Assembly (NCBI GenBank): GCA_025354965.1
Contig: JANXLW010000463.1
Coordinates: 1-7,253 of the forward strand
DNA length: 7,253 nt
Source: Betaproteobacteria bacterium
Lineage (GTDB): Bacteria > Pseudomonadota > Gammaproteobacteria > Burkholderiales > Burkholderiaceae_C
Direction of reading: 5' to 3'
Positions within the stretch are counted from its first letter, which is position 1; each line of letters starts with the position of its first letter. The notes beneath the pieces were generated by a model. The model ran no database searches. It saw only the letters and a list, made by a program, of their open reading frames with translations, and had not been told where the DNA came from. This document shows, in pieces, positions 7,002-7,253 of this stretch. The position numbers and the translations under genes were made by a program.

Positions 7002-7253
7002 CATGTACGACTGTGGCACGTTTCCCGCTTTCCTTGCCGCGTGGGGCCCCATTGACTTTGGCCTGGGCTCCGGCCAGGGCGTCAAGTGTTATCACTCTGA
7101 GCACTTGTACGGCGAGTTCTGGCACCGCGCCTTCATCGTCTCGGCTGACACACCCCTGTGCAATTACCTGATTTCGTGCGGCTCGAACATCGAAGCGTCG
7201 GGCGGCGTGGTGGGCATCTGGCGCCATGCCAAAGCGCGCGTGCGCGGCATGAA
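6763..7253. repeat. Long imperfect inverted repeat made of two diverged padB segments
   Basis: The left arm is 6763-7001 and the right arm 7015-7253, with a 13-nt spacer (7002-7014) and a symmetry centre at 7008. Position x pairs with 14016 minus x throughout without gaps. Identity is about 83% over 239 nt (hand count), and the longest perfect stretch is about 35 nt, within the codons for LYGEFWHRAFIV. The innermost stem is GTGCC/GGCAC. The right arm is cut by the window end, so the repeat may be longer. No transposase, terminal repeat or target duplication is seen at the junction. Confidence 0.9.
7015..7253 (+). CDS. Second, diverged padB-like fragment in opposite orientation (partial at both ends)
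   Basis: The + strand encodes 79 full codons, beginning GTFPAFLAAWGPIDFGLG and including KCYHSEHLYGEFWHR and LISCGSNIEASGG, and runs off the window. It matches the start of the minus-strand padB (7001 leftwards) without gaps, at about 86% protein identity by eye: 11 conservative changes, such as Val/Ile, Met/Phe, Thr/Ser, Leu/Met and one Glu/Lys. Of roughly 41 nucleotide differences, about 29 are at third and 12 at first codon positions, and none at second. Both copies have therefore been selected as protein in the sense direction. The frame stays open to the left only because it runs into the antisense of the other copy, so there is no natural start here. It is either the inner part of a second padB gene (perhaps of a second pad operon to the right) or the product of a chimeric join. 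Confidence 0.8.

Noticed and set aside
7005..7008. GTAC palindrome in the spacer as a restriction, ligation or recombination site
   Set aside because: A four-base palindrome is too common to mean anything, and it is not centred on the repeat symmetry axis at 7008.
6645..7227. Pair of frames (plus 6645-7055 and minus 6748-7227) with translations resembling each other
   Set aside because: Not genes. They resemble each other only because each is antisense to one arm of the inverted repeat; this supports the repeat itself.
6763..7253. The inverted repeat as a terminator, invertible promoter switch or insertion-sequence ends
   Set aside because: Arms are protein-coding with codon-position-biased differences, there is no T-run, no recombinase gene and no transposase, so a structural RNA or switch role is not supported.

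Overview
The window is high-GC DNA with tightly packed, same-direction genes. It looks like a piece of an aromatic-degradation region from a betaproteobacterium of the Thauera/Aromatoleum/Azoarcus or related Burkholderiales type. That placement is inferred from the pathway combination and codon style; no rRNA or other marker is present.

Left part (1-1761, + strand): the 3' end of boxB, then complete boxA. These are the oxygenase and reductase components of benzoyl-CoA 2,3-epoxidase, the first ring-attacking step of the aerobic CoA-dependent benzoate (Box) pathway.

Middle and right part (1776-7001, - strand, reading leftwards): padB (5' end missing), padC, padD and a phenylacetate-CoA ligase gene (padJ/paaK type). 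PadBCD matches a membrane-bound molybdenum/iron-sulfur oxidoreductase of the phenylacetyl-CoA:acceptor oxidoreductase type: Mo-bis-MGD catalytic subunit, four-cluster ferredoxin subunit and NrfD/DmsC-like membrane anchor. B/C and C/D overlap by ATGA, and the ligase follows 32 nt after padD, so the four genes look like one operon. Ligase plus PadBCD would turn phenylacetate into phenylacetyl-CoA and then phenylglyoxylate. A phenylglyoxylate oxidoreductase (padEFGHI, not in this window) would then give benzoyl-CoA, the substrate of BoxAB. The two gene sets converge tail to tail with a 14-nt gap at 1762-1775.

Right edge (6763-7253): the most unusual part. The sequence folds back on itself. The + strand from 7015 to the window end encodes a second, diverged copy of the same padB segment that the - strand encodes at 7001-6763. 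By my hand alignment the copies are about 83% identical in nucleotides and 86% in protein, with no second-codon-position differences, separated by a 13-nt spacer. Both copies lack the protein N-terminus at exactly the same residue. This is either a genuine head-to-head inverted duplication of two diverged padB genes, or a chimeric join between two padB homologues (paralogues or strain variants). The sequence alone cannot decide. The padB open frame that continues to 7085 is spurious upstream of about 7001, because it reads the antisense of the second copy.

No RNA genes, CRISPR array, insertion sequence or clear terminator was seen. No stretch over 300 bases lacks a gene.
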